Source of the DNA: Acidobacteriaceae bacterium
GTDB lineage: Bacteria > Acidobacteriota > Terriglobia > Terriglobales > Acidobacteriaceae
DNA: 64,000 bases
Reading direction: 5' to 3'
Assembly: GCA_003170825.1 (NCBI GenBank)
Contig: PMYL01000007.1
Location: forward strand, 1-64,000
The position numbers were made by a program, and so were the translations under genes. The notes beneath the pieces were generated by a model. The model was given only the letters and a program-made list of their open reading frames with translations. It searched no databases and was not told the DNA's origin. Positions 8,040-16,955 of the stretch are shown here, piece after piece (the first letter of the stretch is position 1; every line of letters starts with the position of its first letter).

Positions 8040-9764
8040 ATGGCATATCCCCCGGCCGGCGAGTCTGGCATCCTGCAGTTGGTTCGCAAGGCTCTCCTGC
8101 GCTCCATCGATGAACTATCCGTTCTTGCTGAAGACAACCAGTCCGAAGACTTGCGCGCGTCACTCGAAGCGCTCTCCGAGAAGTTGAAGAAGAATCGCTT
8201 CAATCTGGCTGTGTTGGGACAGACAAAGCGGGGCAAGAGCTCCTTTATCAATGCGCTGCTGGGCGCGAGGGTTCTGCCGACGGGAGTCCTGCCACTCACT
8301 TCCGTCATTACCAGGGTCACGTACGGAGAAACTCCCTCGGCGAAGATCTTCTACCGGACGGGTGAATCCGAGCAGATTGCAGTCGAATGCCTCTATGAGT
8401 ACATCACTGAAGCCGGCAACCCGGAGAACAGAAAGCAGGTCGCTTCCGCCGAGGTCGCGTACCCTTCGCAGTTCCTGAGCATGGGCGTGGACCTCATCGA
8501 CACGCCCGGAATCGGTTCCACTCGCCGGCATAACACCTCGACGACGGAGAATTATCTTGCGGAGGTGGATGCCGGCATTGCGGTTCTCTCCGTCGACCCG
8601 GCGATAACCGCCGTCGAGTCCGACTTTTTCCGGCGCCTTCGCCAGGATGTGCCCAAGCTTCTGTTCGTCGTCAACAAAACGGACATCGCCACGCCCGATG
8701 AAGTCGAAGCAGTCGTCTGGTTTCTTGAAAATGAGCTGCGAAACCATGTCGGCATCAAAAAACCAGAGGTGTTTCCGCTCTCCGCACGGCTGGTAATCAA
8801 AGAGCTGCTGGAAGAGATGCCCCCGGAGTCCAATGGCATGGATCGGCTCATGGCCCGTCTTCGCCACTTTGCCGTCGAGGAAAAGGAACAGGCGCTGTTT
8901 CAATCAGTGGCCATCGACTTGTTGCGCATTGCAGGCACACTGCGGTTTGTAGCCATGGTTGGGGAGCGCGCCCGATTCATGCGCGGCGAGGAGATGGCAT
9001 CGAGGAAGAGCGCCCTCGAAGAGGCACTGGCTCGAGCGGATCAGGAATTGAAGGACGTGCGCCATCTGCTGCGGCAGGATACCGCCACCCTCATTGCCCG
9101 CATCGAGAACGATCTGAAGGAGCACATTGCCTCGACTGCGCCGCGGGTGCGCAGCCGGTTGAACAAGCTCAGGAACCAGCAGCCGAGCAAGAACCGCCAA
9201 CAGCTTGGCGCGCTGCTCGACCGGTTCATGCTCGACGAGGTCGAAGCCGTCTTTGAGGACTGGCGGGCGCAGGAAGACGAGCGCATCCACATGGAACTGG
9301 CGGCGTTGTCGCGCCGGTTTGTGGAAAGAACGAACATTGTGCTGGAACGCTTGCAAAACGCCGCTGGTGGCTTGTTCGATGTTCCGGTCGCGCCTGTGGC
9401 TTTCACTTCATCCCTGTCTGTGGAGAGCCGGTTGCGCTATAGCACGGACCCCTTATTTCAACACCGGTATGACAAGCTGATCTTTGCCCTGCCGAAGTCT
9501 CTATTGCACAGGGTTGTCTTTGGCCGAATGATGGCCCGCATCGACGCGGAACTGAGCCGCAACGCAGACCGGATACACGACGACTATCTCGAGCGGCTGG
9601 AAAAGTCCGTTGCCACATTCGAGAAGGAACTCAAGGCAGCGGTTGCGATTGTCGCCGATAATCTCCGCTTCGTAGTGGAACCGCGGGCCAAGGACGCGAA
9701 GTATTCGCGATCGGTTGTTCCGCAAATTGCTCCGATCATCACCCAGTGCGCTGCGTTGGGCTGA
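8040..9764 (+). CDS. Dynamin-family GTPase
   Basis: The product is 574 residues. The GTPase motifs are clear: P-loop GQTKRGKS (about residues 60-67), switch Thr in PLTSVITRV, DTPG (154-157) and NKTD (212-215). The C-terminal half is long and helical with heptad-like charged segments, as in bacterial dynamin-like proteins that remodel or tether membranes; no transmembrane segment is obvious. An AAGAGGTGAT ribosome site precedes the ATG. The gene stands alone, without the tandem second dynamin gene seen in many bacteria. Roles in membrane repair, vesicle formation or stress are possible. Confidence 0.9.
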   Translation: MAYPPAGESGILQLVRKALLRSIDELSVLAEDNQSEDLRASLEALSEKLKKNRFNLAVLGQTKRGKSSFINALLGARVLPTGVLPLTSVITRVTYGETPSAKIFYRTGESEQIAVECLYEYITEAGNPENRKQVASAEVAYPSQFLSMGVDLIDTPGIGSTRRHNTSTTENYLAEVDAGIAVLSVDPAITAVESDFFRRLRQDVPKLLFVVNKTDIATPDEVEAVVWFLENELRNHVGIKKPEVFPLSARLVIKELLEEMPPESNGMDRLMARLRHFAVEEKEQALFQSVAIDLLRIAGTLRFVAMVGERARFMRGEEMASRKSALEEALARADQELKDVRHLLRQDTATLIARIENDLKEHIASTAPRVRSRLNKLRNQQPSKNRQQLGALLDRFMLDEVEAVFEDWRAQEDERIHMELAALSRRFVERTNIVLERLQNAAGGLFDVPVAPVAFTSSLSVESRLRYSTDPLFQHRYDKLIFALPKSLLHRVVFGRMMARIDAELSRNADRIHDDYLERLEKSVATFEKELKAAVAIVADNLRFVVEPRAKDAKYSRSVVPQIAPIITQCAALG

Positions 9765-9840
9765 TCGCGCCTCTCACGGCCGCAGTCCTCCAATGCTCCG
9801 ATCAGGCCGCCAACCGGCCAACCATTCACGGGCACTCTTG

Positions 9841-9999
9841 ACCCGCGGTTCCATCGTCGCGCTCACCTTTGACGATCTGCCTGCCTCCCGGCCAGAACCG
9901 CGCCAAAATCGCCACTGCCCTCGCCGCCGAGCTCAAGGCCAACCACATGGAGTGGAGGGCGCTTACGGATTTGTGAACATCCACAGGCTCGAAAACGAT
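9841..9999 (+). pseudogene. Remnant of a polysaccharide deacetylase (NodB-like) gene
   Basis: At 9841 one frame reads RGSIVALTFDDLPAS, the first NodB-homology motif with its catalytic and metal-binding Asp pair. The next frame continues LPPGQNRAKIATALAAELKA then NHME, and a third gives EGAYGFVNIHRLEND. Joined, these match the N-terminal 50 or so residues of a deacetylase, interrupted by two frameshifts; the rest of the gene is missing. It follows the dynamin gene directly. Confidence 0.7.
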
Positions 10000-10038
10000 T
10001 CCAAGGCGTGTCAGGCGCAAGCCATGCGCCCGGCTCCG

Positions 10039-10163
10039 GCAAGACGCAGGTCTTGCATTTGTCTTACGTCCGTAAGACGCCCGTCCACCGCCCGTAAGAC
10101 ACGTAAGACAAGGCGATTTTGCCCCCAAAACCCTCCCCGCACAACGTCTTACGCTGTCTTACG
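10039..10163. repeat. Cluster of six GTCTTACG/CGTAAGAC octamers
   Basis: Six exact copies of one 8-mer occur in about 100 bases: 10061-10068 and 10071-10078 (inverted, 2-base gap), 10093-10100 and 10102-10109 (direct), 10146-10153 and 10156-10163 (direct). A related inverted pair, GCAAGAC/GTCTTGC, lies at 10040-10057. The stretch holds no gene. Confidence 0.8.
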
Positions 10164-10202
10164 GAGGCCGCAAAAACGTTTGCCCAGGAATCCGGCAGCC
10201 CC

Positions 10203-10574
10203 CTACCGCAGCCGGCCGCGCACCTCGGTCCGCGCCAGGTAGAGAAAGAACACCAGGTTCAGCAGCCCCTGCACCAGGGCAGGCCCCTGATGGCGGCTGC
10301 TGAAGATCCACAGGTCGTAGGCCGCCAGCAGGAAAACCGCGGCCAGGGCCAGCGCCCAGGCCCAGCGCAACAGCAGCAGCAGCCCCGCGCTGGCGGCGAT
10401 GAGGGCGGCCGCAAAGATGAGAAACAGCGGCGGATAGTGCCCGCCCGCGGCCACGCCCAGAATGATCACCCCGGACAGAACGAGCAGGTAAAGGCTGATG
10501 GCCGCCAGACCCGGCAGCGGCAGCAACTCCCGCCGCGGCGGTTGAGTTTCGTCCTTCCTGTCTTCGCCGGTCAT
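10203..10574 (-). CDS. Integral membrane protein, about four transmembrane segments
   Basis: The product is 123 residues, starting MTGEDRKDETQPPRREL at 10574. Its ATG overlaps the stop of the cytochrome gene (ATGA), so the two are translationally coupled. Four hydrophobic segments (about residues 24-42, 46-62, 64-88 and 100-115) are visible, separated by short charged loops. The coupling suggests a role beside the c-type cytochrome, perhaps as a membrane partner, but no family is recognised. Confidence 0.75.
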   Translation of the reverse strand: MTGEDRKDETQPPRRELLPLPGLAAISLYLLVLSGVIILGVAAGGHYPPLFLIFAAALIAASAGLLLLLRWAWALALAAVFLLAAYDLWIFSSRHQGPALVQGLLNLVFFLYLARTEVRGRLR

Positions 10575-10948
10575 AGCGAGTGCAGATAGGCCAGCAGGTC
10601 GTCGAGCTGCTCGCTGGTCAGTTGCGTGGCGGGCATCATCTGCCGTCCGTGCAGGATGACCTGCGTGAGCCGCTCGTCGGTGGGCGGCGCACCCGAAGGC
10701 ATGGCCTTCAACTTGGTGAGCGCCTGCAGTCCCGGCCCGTGCAGCCCGCGCGTGGTGGTCGGGTAGTGACAATTGGCGCACTTCTGGCGATAGACCTCTG
10801 CCCCGCGCGCCTCCTCGATGGTCCACTGAGACTCCGGCTTGGAGGGCGGCAGCGAGCGGCAGCCGGCCAGTGCCCCCGCCAGCGCTCCGGCAAGGCCGAT
10901 CGCAAAGGTCCACAATCCAAGGGAAGCAGTAAGAGAACGGGTGCGCAT
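10571..10948 (-). CDS. Lipoprotein c-type cytochrome
   Basis: The product is 125 residues. A lipobox (LAGC, Cys about residue 30) follows a hydrophobic signal peptide, so the protein should be membrane-anchored outside the cytoplasm. CANCH near residue 58 is a single haem-c site, and the Met of GRQMMPATQLT is the likely sixth ligand, giving a small class I cytochrome. TATCAT lies 9 bases before the ATG. It is first in a two-gene unit with the coupled membrane protein. It probably passes electrons in the periplasm; the partner oxidoreductase is not in the window. Confidence 0.9.
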   Translation of the reverse strand: MRTRSLTASLGLWTFAIGLAGALAGALAGCRSLPPSKPESQWTIEEARGAEVYRQKCANCHYPTTTRGLHGPGLQALTKLKAMPSGAPPTDERLTQVILHGRQMMPATQLTSEQLDDLLAYLHSL

Positions 10949-10968
10949 CTGCCTCTGATGATACAGAA

Positions 10969-12660
10969 TTATTCCGCCGCCGCTATCGCTTCCGCGATGC
11001 GGTCGATGGCCTTCACTTCGGCTTCGCTCCCCGGCCTGTGGCCATTCACCAGGATCGAAAACGCCAGCGTCTTGCCGCTGGCCGCGGTCAGGTAGCCCGA
11101 GAGGGCGTTCACCTCATTCAGCGTGCCGGTCTTGGCCCACAGCCGGCCCCTGAGCGGCGAGTTCCTGAACCGGAGAGCCAGGGTGCCGTCTACCCCGGCC
11201 ACGGGAAGCGTCTCGCGCCAGGCCGCTCCCCACGGCTGCCGCGCGGCGTACGCCAGTAGTTGCGTGCAGGCGCGCGGGGCAATGCGGTCGTCGGGACTCA
11301 TGCCCGAGCCGTCGTAGAGGAAAAAGTCCCCGTCGTCCACGCCCGCGCCGGCCAGAAACTGCCGCACCACCCGGGTTCCCTGCGCAAAGCTGCCCTCCGT
11401 CCCATGGACCTTGCCCAGCAGGCGCAAGAGCAGCTCGGCGTGCAGATTCTGGCTCACCTTGTTGATGACTGCAATGTCCTCGGCCACCGGCACGGAGATA
11501 TGCGTGGCCAGCACCCTGCGGCCCTCCAGCGACGCGGCGATCGTCGCCAGCTCGGATCGGGCCAGCTTGATCGGCTGGGCGCGCTCGCCGGCAAAATCCC
11601 CCTTTCCATTCGGATCCATGTGCCGGGACGCAGCCTCGCCGGTGACCGTAACGCCGCGGCTCCTGAGCGCCTCCTTGAAGGCTGCCGCCGTAAACTCCGC
11701 GGCGTCCTCCACGGCCAGGCTGGCATGAAAGCCTTCGGCCCGCGCCGTGCCCCAGGCCCGCACCTGCATGGAGCCTGGCCGCCGGTCCAGGCCGGGATGG
11801 GGCGTTTCACCCGCGGCCGCCGGCGTCATGCTGTTGTCCAACGTGTAGTAGTCCACCTTCGGCGTCCACTCGGCGGCTGTCGTTCCGTGCGCGGCCGGGT
11901 CAGCCGTTACGGTCAACTCCGCCGTGTTCTCGTTGAAGCTCAGCGCGGAGACTGGCGCCCCGCCGCTCCATTGCAGGTCGTCCCATCCCCAGGCCTGGCC
12001 GTAAGGCTCGTCGAGAAAGAAGCTGTCGTCGCCCACCAGGCTGCCGTCCACCGTGCGCACGCCGGCCTGCTCCACCTGCTCGGCCAGCAACTCCAGCACT
12101 TCCATGGCGCTCGGCGGCCTCTCCGCCTCGTCCGCGGCGGAAGCGGTAGCAACCGGGCCTGCCGAAGCCGGGCTTGCGGCAGCCGGATTCGGCGCCTCCG
12201 GCGCCCGGTACGGATAACGCCGCGCGCTCAGCGTGGGGTCGCCCGCGCCCAGCAGGATCAGGTCGCCGTGCAGCACGCCCTCGCTGTCGATCTCGCCCTC
12301 GGCCACCACGTTCGTGGTCCAGGTCAGCGTGTCGACGGGCAGCAGGGCAAAGGCCGCGGCCGTGGTCGCCAGCTTGGCGTTCGAGGCCGGAGTAAACAGC
12401 CGCCCTTCGTTCAACCCATAGATCGACCGGCCCGGCCGCCCGTCCAGCGCGGCCACGCTGATGCCAAACTCCGCATGACTCAGCGCCGACTCGGCCAGAA
12501 TGGCCTGGATGCGGTTGCCAAGCGGTCCCTTCGCCGAAGCGGGGCGGGTCGTGGAATGCGCCACGGGCTTGGAGCTGCTTCGCGCAGGTGCCTGGGCAAA
12601 CAGCCCGGTGGAAGGAACCAAAGCTAAGAGAAGCGCCAGAACTCGCCGAAAAGCCATCAT
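10969..12660 (-). CDS. dacB: D-alanyl-D-alanine carboxypeptidase/endopeptidase, PBP4 type
   Basis: This periplasmic peptidoglycan hydrolase trims and cleaves peptide cross-links. The product is 563 residues with a signal peptide ending near FAQA. The catalytic S-x-x-K is in TPASNAKL (Ser about residue 93), the second motif is in YDGSGMS, and KTG is in [11 protein letters not shown] near the C terminus. A large insertion between the first two motifs is typical of class C PBPs and includes a Pro/Ala/Ser-rich linker. TAAACT lies exactly 6 bases before the ATG with no Shine-Dalgarno, so a leaderless transcript is likely. Confidence 0.95.
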   Translation of the reverse strand: MMAFRRVLALLLALVPSTGLFAQAPARSSSKPVAHSTTRPASAKGPLGNRIQAILAESALSHAEFGISVAALDGRPGRSIYGLNEGRLFTPASNAKLATTAAAFALLPVDTLTWTTNVVAEGEIDSEGVLHGDLILLGAGDPTLSARRYPYRAPEAPNPAAASPASAGPVATASAADEAERPPSAMEVLELLAEQVEQAGVRTVDGSLVGDDSFFLDEPYGQAWGWDDLQWSGGAPVSALSFNENTAELTVTADPAAHGTTAAEWTPKVDYYTLDNSMTPAAAGETPHPGLDRRPGSMQVRAWGTARAEGFHASLAVEDAAEFTAAAFKEALRSRGVTVTGEAASRHMDPNGKGDFAGERAQPIKLARSELATIAASLEGRRVLATHISVPVAEDIAVINKVSQNLHAELLLRLLGKVHGTEGSFAQGTRVVRQFLAGAGVDDGDFFLYDGSGMSPDDRIAPRACTQLLAYAARQPWGAAWRETLPVAGVDGTLALRFRNSPLRGRLWAKTGTLNEVNALSGYLTAASGKTLAFSILVNGHRPGSEAEVKAIDRIAEAIAAAE

Positions 12661-12788
12661 GGACGGAGTTTAGCAGCCTTCGGCAATAGTATCTTCTCAA
12701 CAAACCGTGCACAGATGCCTCTTGCTTTAGCGGAGGATGAGCAGAGTAGGATTGGAGTCACCGGAAAGTAATATCGAGGGAAATAGCC

Positions 12789-13181
12789 TTGAGCATGAAT
12801 AGGAAGAAACACCGGACTCGGCGGCAGCTTATTCGGGATTATTCCCTGTACCTTCTGATCTCCGTTGCCATCGTGGCCGTTGCAATCTGGGCAGCAAAGA
12901 GGAGCGTGGCGGAAGAAACAATACACACATGGGGTTCGTTTGCTTTTGCAACTCCAATCCTCTTCGGATTTTTTGTTGCCGAATATCGCAGACTGTGGCG
13001 GAAGCGGCTCTTTTGGTTGGTGACATTTGCGCTCCTGGCCCTTCATTCTCTGGGCTATGCCGTCGTATTCGCCAGGGTCTCTCCCTGGAGAGGAAGTTGG
13101 ACTTTTATATTGACTCTCATCGAGGCGTTCATCTTTCTTCAGTGCCGCAACTGGCTATGGCCGCTTACGCCTGAGGAGTGA
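12789..13181 (+). CDS. Small integral membrane protein
   Basis: The product is about 130 residues with a basic N terminus (NRKKHRTRRQL) and three to four hydrophobic helices (about residues 17-35, 50-65, 78-95 and 104-118). A TTG at 12789 has GAGGG 8 bases upstream; the ATG at 12795 is the alternative. The stop overlaps a GTG in the folP frame, so coupling with folP is possible. No functional family is recognised. Confidence 0.65.
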   Translation: MSMNRKKHRTRRQLIRDYSLYLLISVAIVAVAIWAAKRSVAEETIHTWGSFAFATPILFGFFVAEYRRLWRKRLFWLVTFALLALHSLGYAVVFARVSPWRGSWTFILTLIEAFIFLQCRNWLWPLTPEE

Positions 13182-13225
13182 AGACCCGCGACACAATGAA
13201 TGACTTTGAGGGGTTCGGAAGAACA

Positions 13226-14164
13226 ATGACATCACAGCACCGCAACCATTGCGTTTGGCGGCTGCGCACCCGCACGCTCGAACTGGGCCGGCGCACGCTG
13301 GTCATGGGCGTGGTCAACATCACGCCCGACTCCTTCAGCGACGGGGGGCAGTTTTTCGATCCCCAGACGGCAATAGCCCACGGCCTCGCCCTGCTCGACG
13401 AAGGCGCGGACCTCCTCGACCTGGGCGCGGAGAGCACCCGGCCCGGTTCGCGCGCGGGCGGGGCTGCCGGGACCGCGCTGGCTCCGGCGGTAAGCGCCGA
13501 GGAAGAGCAGGCGCGGCTGCTGCCGGTCCTCGAAGGCATTCTCGCCGCGCGTCCCGAGACGATCGTCTCCGTGGACACCTACAAGGCCGCGACGGCGCGC
13601 GCGGCCCTCGCAGCCGGCGCTGAGATCGTCAACGACGTGAGCGGCTTCCAGTGGGACCCCGGGATCGCAGCCGTCTGCGCCGAGTTCAAGGCGGGCGTGG
13701 TGCTGATGCACACGCGCGGCCGGCCCGGGGAGTGGCGCGCCCAGCCGCAGTTGCCCCCCGATGAACTGCTGGCCACGGTGCGCACCGGCCTGACGGCAAG
13801 CCTGGCTGCGGCAGCCCAGGCGGGCATTCCGCCCCAGTCCATCGTGCTTGATCCCGGCTACGGCTTCGGCAAGCGTTTCGCCGAGAACTACGCCCTGCTG
13901 GCCCGCCAGGCGGAACTGCTCTCCCTCGGCCGGCCGCTTCTCGCCGGCGTCAGCCGCAAGTCTTTTCTGGGCCGCACGCTGGCCCCGCTCTTTGGAGGGA
14001 ACGATGCCCCGGTCGAGGCCCGCGAGACGGCCAGCCTGGCCGCCCTGGCCGCCGCCATACTCCACGGAGCCTCCATCGTCCGCGTCCACGCCGTCCGCCC
14101 CGCAGTCGAGGCCACCCTCATCGCGGACGCTGTCCTGGCGGCTGCTCGCGGTGGTCCAATGTGA
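13226..14164 (+). CDS. folP: Dihydropteroate synthase
   Basis: DHPS condenses p-aminobenzoate with hydroxymethyl-dihydropterin diphosphate in folate synthesis; pabBC at 25918-27891 supplies the p-aminobenzoate. The product is about 312 residues from 13226. Motifs: VMGVVNITPDSFSDGG, LLDLGAESTRPGS, IVSVDTYKAATA, IVNDVSGF, VLMHTRG, LDPGYGFGK and AGVSRKSFLG. An Ala/Gly-rich loop of about 15 residues after the ESTRPG motif is longer than usual. Starts at 13178 (GTG) and 13196 are possible but less like the family N terminus. Confidence 0.95.
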   Translation: MTSQHRNHCVWRLRTRTLELGRRTLVMGVVNITPDSFSDGGQFFDPQTAIAHGLALLDEGADLLDLGAESTRPGSRAGGAAGTALAPAVSAEEEQARLLPVLEGILAARPETIVSVDTYKAATARAALAAGAEIVNDVSGFQWDPGIAAVCAEFKAGVVLMHTRGRPGEWRAQPQLPPDELLATVRTGLTASLAAAAQAGIPPQSIVLDPGYGFGKRFAENYALLARQAELLSLGRPLLAGVSRKSFLGRTLAPLFGGNDAPVEARETASLAALAAAILHGASIVRVHAVRPAVEATLIADAVLAAARGGPM

Positions 14165-14274
14165 GCAGACATTGGCCTTAGCCGCTTCTAGGATGATACG
14201 TAGTGAAGGTGCGAGACGGTGGTTATAAAGGCCGGTCCAGCTTCCAGCAAGGCTCCCAGAAGGCTGCGTAATCC

Positions 14275-14478
14275 ATGCCCGCGAATGAGATTCTGCAAGA
14301 AGCCACGAAGCTCCACAAAGTGAGCGACAGTCTCGACGTGCTGGCGCAACAACATGCGCCCATCTCGGAAGCGCTCTCGATTCTCTCGGGAAGCGTTCGC
14401 AACTCCGCCACGCTGCTGGAGGTGGTGGTGGCGCTGAAGCTGCGGCCGGCCCCAGGGTTCGATCCGGCAATCAACTGA
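14275..14478 (+). CDS. Small hypothetical protein
   Basis: The product is 67 residues, starting MPANEILQEATKLHKVSDSL and continuing with two amphipathic helices, including SEALSILSGSVRNSATLLEVVVALK. Composition is soluble and helical with no motifs. The codon pattern is regular compared with nearby non-coding DNA. There is no strong ribosome site and no neighbour that suggests a role. Confidence 0.45.
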   Translation: MPANEILQEATKLHKVSDSLDVLAQQHAPISEALSILSGSVRNSATLLEVVVALKLRPAPGFDPAIN

Positions 14479-14835
14479 TTTCCACCCCGGTTGCCATCCC
14501 AGCGGCGAAGGCCTCGCCGCGGCGGGGCGGGGATCCCGGTTGCGTCTGGTGAAGGGCGAAAGTTCTCCAGTTCCGGAAATCGAGGCCCTTCGGCAAGCTC
14601 AGGGGCAGGCTCTGGGGCAGCCGGCCTCAATCGAGGGCGAGCGCTTCTTTCCCGGTTTGGGGTTAGTGCAAAGGCCATAAGTCTGTTGACGGTTGACATA
14701 AAATGGCAGTAACTTAACTCGCAGATATGTATCGAAAGAATCATAGGCTATGCGCGGATCCGCAAATAACGTGGAGTTTGCGGGGACAGGTCAAAGTAGC
14801 TCTGTAAATAACCGTGCGGCGCGTCACACTAAGGC
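14479..14835. other. Intergenic region without a recognisable gene
   Basis: About 350 bases. The first half is GC-rich, with a GGCCCTTCGGCAAGCTCAGG stretch of the kind seen in dispersed bacterial repeats. The second half (about 14680-14800) turns AT-richer and contains TTGACA at 14693-14698, but no convincing -10 box at the right distance. It leads into the His-rich peptide gene. Confidence 0.5.
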
Positions 14836-14976
14836 ATGAAAAAGATTTTGCTTGGACTGGTTCTCGTCTTCTGCTTCGCAATACCTTATGCGGCGCAGGC
14901 GCAGGTGGTCGTCGAAGTAGGCCACCACCACCATCACCACCATTACCGGCATCACCACCCCTATCGCATGCAGTAA
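14836..14976 (+). CDS. Secreted His-rich mini-protein
   Basis: The product is 46 residues. Residues 1-22 form a textbook signal peptide (MKKILLGLVLVFCFA, cleavage after Ala-Gln-Ala). The mature part is about 24 residues: QVVVEVG, then seven consecutive His, Tyr-Arg, three His and PYRMQ. Ten of 24 residues are His, which suggests periplasmic Ni, Zn, Cu or Co binding or haem contact. No strong ribosome site is seen. It may be a shortened relative of longer acidobacterial secreted proteins that begin with a similar valine-rich segment. Confidence 0.65.
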   Translation: MKKILLGLVLVFCFAIPYAAQAQVVVEVGHHHHHHHYRHHHPYRMQ

Positions 14977-15126
14977 GCGATGTGGATGGGAATCTACGAA
15001 CGCGCGAGTTGGCAGGTCGAAGTGAGATGTTAAGGGTCAAGCGCGCTACCTTCCGTATTCAAAGCGCCAGAAGACGGCATCTCGAACCTACCCCTACAGA
15101 TATTTCCCCCAGCCCATATTTTCGAT

Positions 15127-15306
15127 TCATAGGGACTTGCGCCAGTCTCCACGATGGAGCCGGTAGAGCACATAGCGCCGCGAGGCGTGGCCTTCAGGGA
15201 GGCGCGGATCGTCGAAGTCTGCGCCGGGATCGTGAACCATGCCGAGCTTCTTCATTACGCGGCGAGAGCGCAGGTATTGAGGAACGGTAAAGAAGACCTG
15301 TCTCAT
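15127..15306 (-). pseudogene. C-terminal remnant of a RimJ/RimL-type GNAT acetyltransferase
   Basis: This 59-codon frame reads FFTVPQYLRSRRVMKKLGM, then VHDPGADFDDPRLPEGHASR and RYVLYRLHRGDW. That is the last third of the GNAT fold, with the acetyl-CoA-binding helix (N/S-x-x-S-x-x-V-M-x-K-L-G-M) and the family-specific DFDHP-LPEGH-LYRL ending. The N-terminal two thirds, including the pyrophosphate loop, are not found upstream in any frame, so the gene is truncated. Confidence 0.75.
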
Positions 15307-15575
15307 TGGTCCGTGGGCGCGACGGCGGCGACCGGGAGTTCCGCCGCAAGCTCACGGGATGTCCCTCGTCCGCCTTGATTGAACGGCGCCAGTCTCAGGC
15401 CGCGGACGCCGCTTGTCAGAGCGGCGAATGCACCCAGGGTTTATCATCAAAAATGGCGTGGGCCGGTTGGCCGCGCCTTAGTTTTGCTGCCCAGGTGTTG
15501 CGTGCGCTTCATCAAAAGCCGTCGGCGCGCCGGGCTGTCTCTCTCTAAAAACGCGCTTCGGGGAATCGGATCGAC

Positions 15576-16892
15576 ATGCGAGCAAAGACGGCGGTAGTGC
15601 TGGGCGCCCAGTGGGGCGACGAGGGCAAAGGGAAGATAGTGGACGTGCTGAGCGAGCGGTTCAGCGCCGTGGCGCGGTACGCCGGCGGACATAACGCAGG
15701 ACACACGGTCATCATCTGCGGGCAGCGGTTCGTGCTGCAGTTGATTCCCTGCGGAATGCTGCGGCCGGGGTGCAAGGGCATCATCGGCAACGGGGTGGTG
15801 CTGGACCCGATCGCTTTCCTCAAAGAAGTGGCCAAGCTGCGGGCGCTGGGCGTGGGCGTGGATGAGCAGCTTTTTGTGTCGAACCGGGCGCAGGTGATTT
15901 TGCCGTACCACCGGATGATCGAGCTGGCGGAGGAAAGCGCGCCGGGGCGGAAGAAGATTGGGACGACGAGCCGGGGGATTGGGCCGGCATATGAGGACAA
16001 GATGGCGCGCAGCGGGCTGCGGGTGGTGGACCTGCTCAGGCCGGATCTGCTGAAGACGCACATCGAGGCGGCCTGCGGGGAGAAGAACGCCATTGCGCGG
16101 GCGCTGTTCGGGACCGATCCGCTGGACCCGGCGAAGATGTACGACGAGTATGCTGCGGCGGCGGAGCAGGTGAGGCCGTTTGTGGCGGATACGGGGCGGC
16201 TGCTGAACACGATCCTGGCCGAGGGCGGGAGCGTGATGTTCGAGGGGGCGCAGGGGACGATGCTGGACATCGACCACGGGACCTATCCGTTTGTGACTTC
16301 GTCGTCGGCGACGGCGGGCGGGGCGGCTACGGGAACCGGGGTGGGGCCGACGGCGATCGGCACGGTGATCTCAGTGACCAAGGCCTACGTGACGCGGGTA
16401 GGCGAGGGGCCGTTTCCGACCGAGATTCACGATGCGGCGGGCGAGGAGTTGCGGGCGCGGGGCAAGGAGTATGGCGCTGTGACCGGGCGGCCGCGGCGCT
16501 GCGGCTGGCTGGATATTCCACTGCTGCGCTACTCGAACCAGGTGAACGGGGCCGAGTGGCTGGTGGTCACCAAGCTGGACGTTCTGGACGAGTTGGCCGA
16601 GATCCCCATCTGCATCGGGTACGAGATCGGCGGGAAGGTGACGGACGAGATTCCGGCGGACGTGCAGGGGTTGGAGCAGATCAAGCCGCGGTATACGGCG
16701 CTGAAGGGTTGGCGGGAGCCCACCGAGGGGATTACGGAGTTTGAGAAGCTGCCGCTGGCGGCGCGGGAGTACTTGCGGTTTCAGGAGCGGGAGAGCGGAG
16801 CGCGGATCGGAATGGTCTCGACCGGCCCGGATCGGGACCAGACCATGGTGCTGCCGGAGTTTGCGGCGGCGCTGGATCGGATTCACGCATAA
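15576..16892 (+). CDS. purA: Adenylosuccinate synthetase
   Basis: PurA joins IMP and aspartate with GTP to form adenylosuccinate, the first committed step to AMP. The product is 438 residues, normal for the family. GAQWGDEGKGKIVD (residues about 9-22) is the GTP/IMP loop with catalytic Asp; AGGHNAGHT follows with catalytic His, then TTSRGIGPAYEDK, VMFEGAQGTMLDIDHGTYPFVTSS and the C-terminal TGPDRDQTM. The ATG at 15576 is preceded by GGGAA. It stands alone on the plus strand. Confidence 0.98.
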   Translation: MRAKTAVVLGAQWGDEGKGKIVDVLSERFSAVARYAGGHNAGHTVIICGQRFVLQLIPCGMLRPGCKGIIGNGVVLDPIAFLKEVAKLRALGVGVDEQLFVSNRAQVILPYHRMIELAEESAPGRKKIGTTSRGIGPAYEDKMARSGLRVVDLLRPDLLKTHIEAACGEKNAIARALFGTDPLDPAKMYDEYAAAAEQVRPFVADTGRLLNTILAEGGSVMFEGAQGTMLDIDHGTYPFVTSSSATAGGAATGTGVGPTAIGTVISVTKAYVTRVGEGPFPTEIHDAAGEELRARGKEYGAVTGRPRRCGWLDIPLLRYSNQVNGAEWLVVTKLDVLDELAEIPICIGYEIGGKVTDEIPADVQGLEQIKPRYTALKGWREPTEGITEFEKLPLAAREYLRFQERESGARIGMVSTGPDRDQTMVLPEFAAALDRIHA

Positions 16893-16955
16893 ACTTGAGA
16901 ACGTCTTGAGAATGGTCTGGGGCTTTGCTGCCCAGGCAGGAGAGAAGCCGATTCT

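Noticed and set aside
10039-10163. CRISPR-like repeats
   Set aside because: The octamers are short, irregularly spaced, in both orientations and without spacers or cas genes.
11260-12627. A 455-codon plus-strand frame
   Set aside because: It mirrors dacB; Arg/Gly/His-rich composition shows it is a high-GC shadow.
13232-14470. A 412-codon minus-strand frame
   Set aside because: It is antisense to folP and has no protein motif or ribosome site.
14491-14712. 73-codon frame downstream of the 14275 gene
   Set aside because: Composition is low-complexity Ser/Gly/Arg, with no start signal and a dispersed-repeat sequence inside it.
14693-14720. Promoter for the His-rich peptide gene
   Set aside because: TTGACA is present, but no -10-like hexamer lies 16-18 bases downstream.
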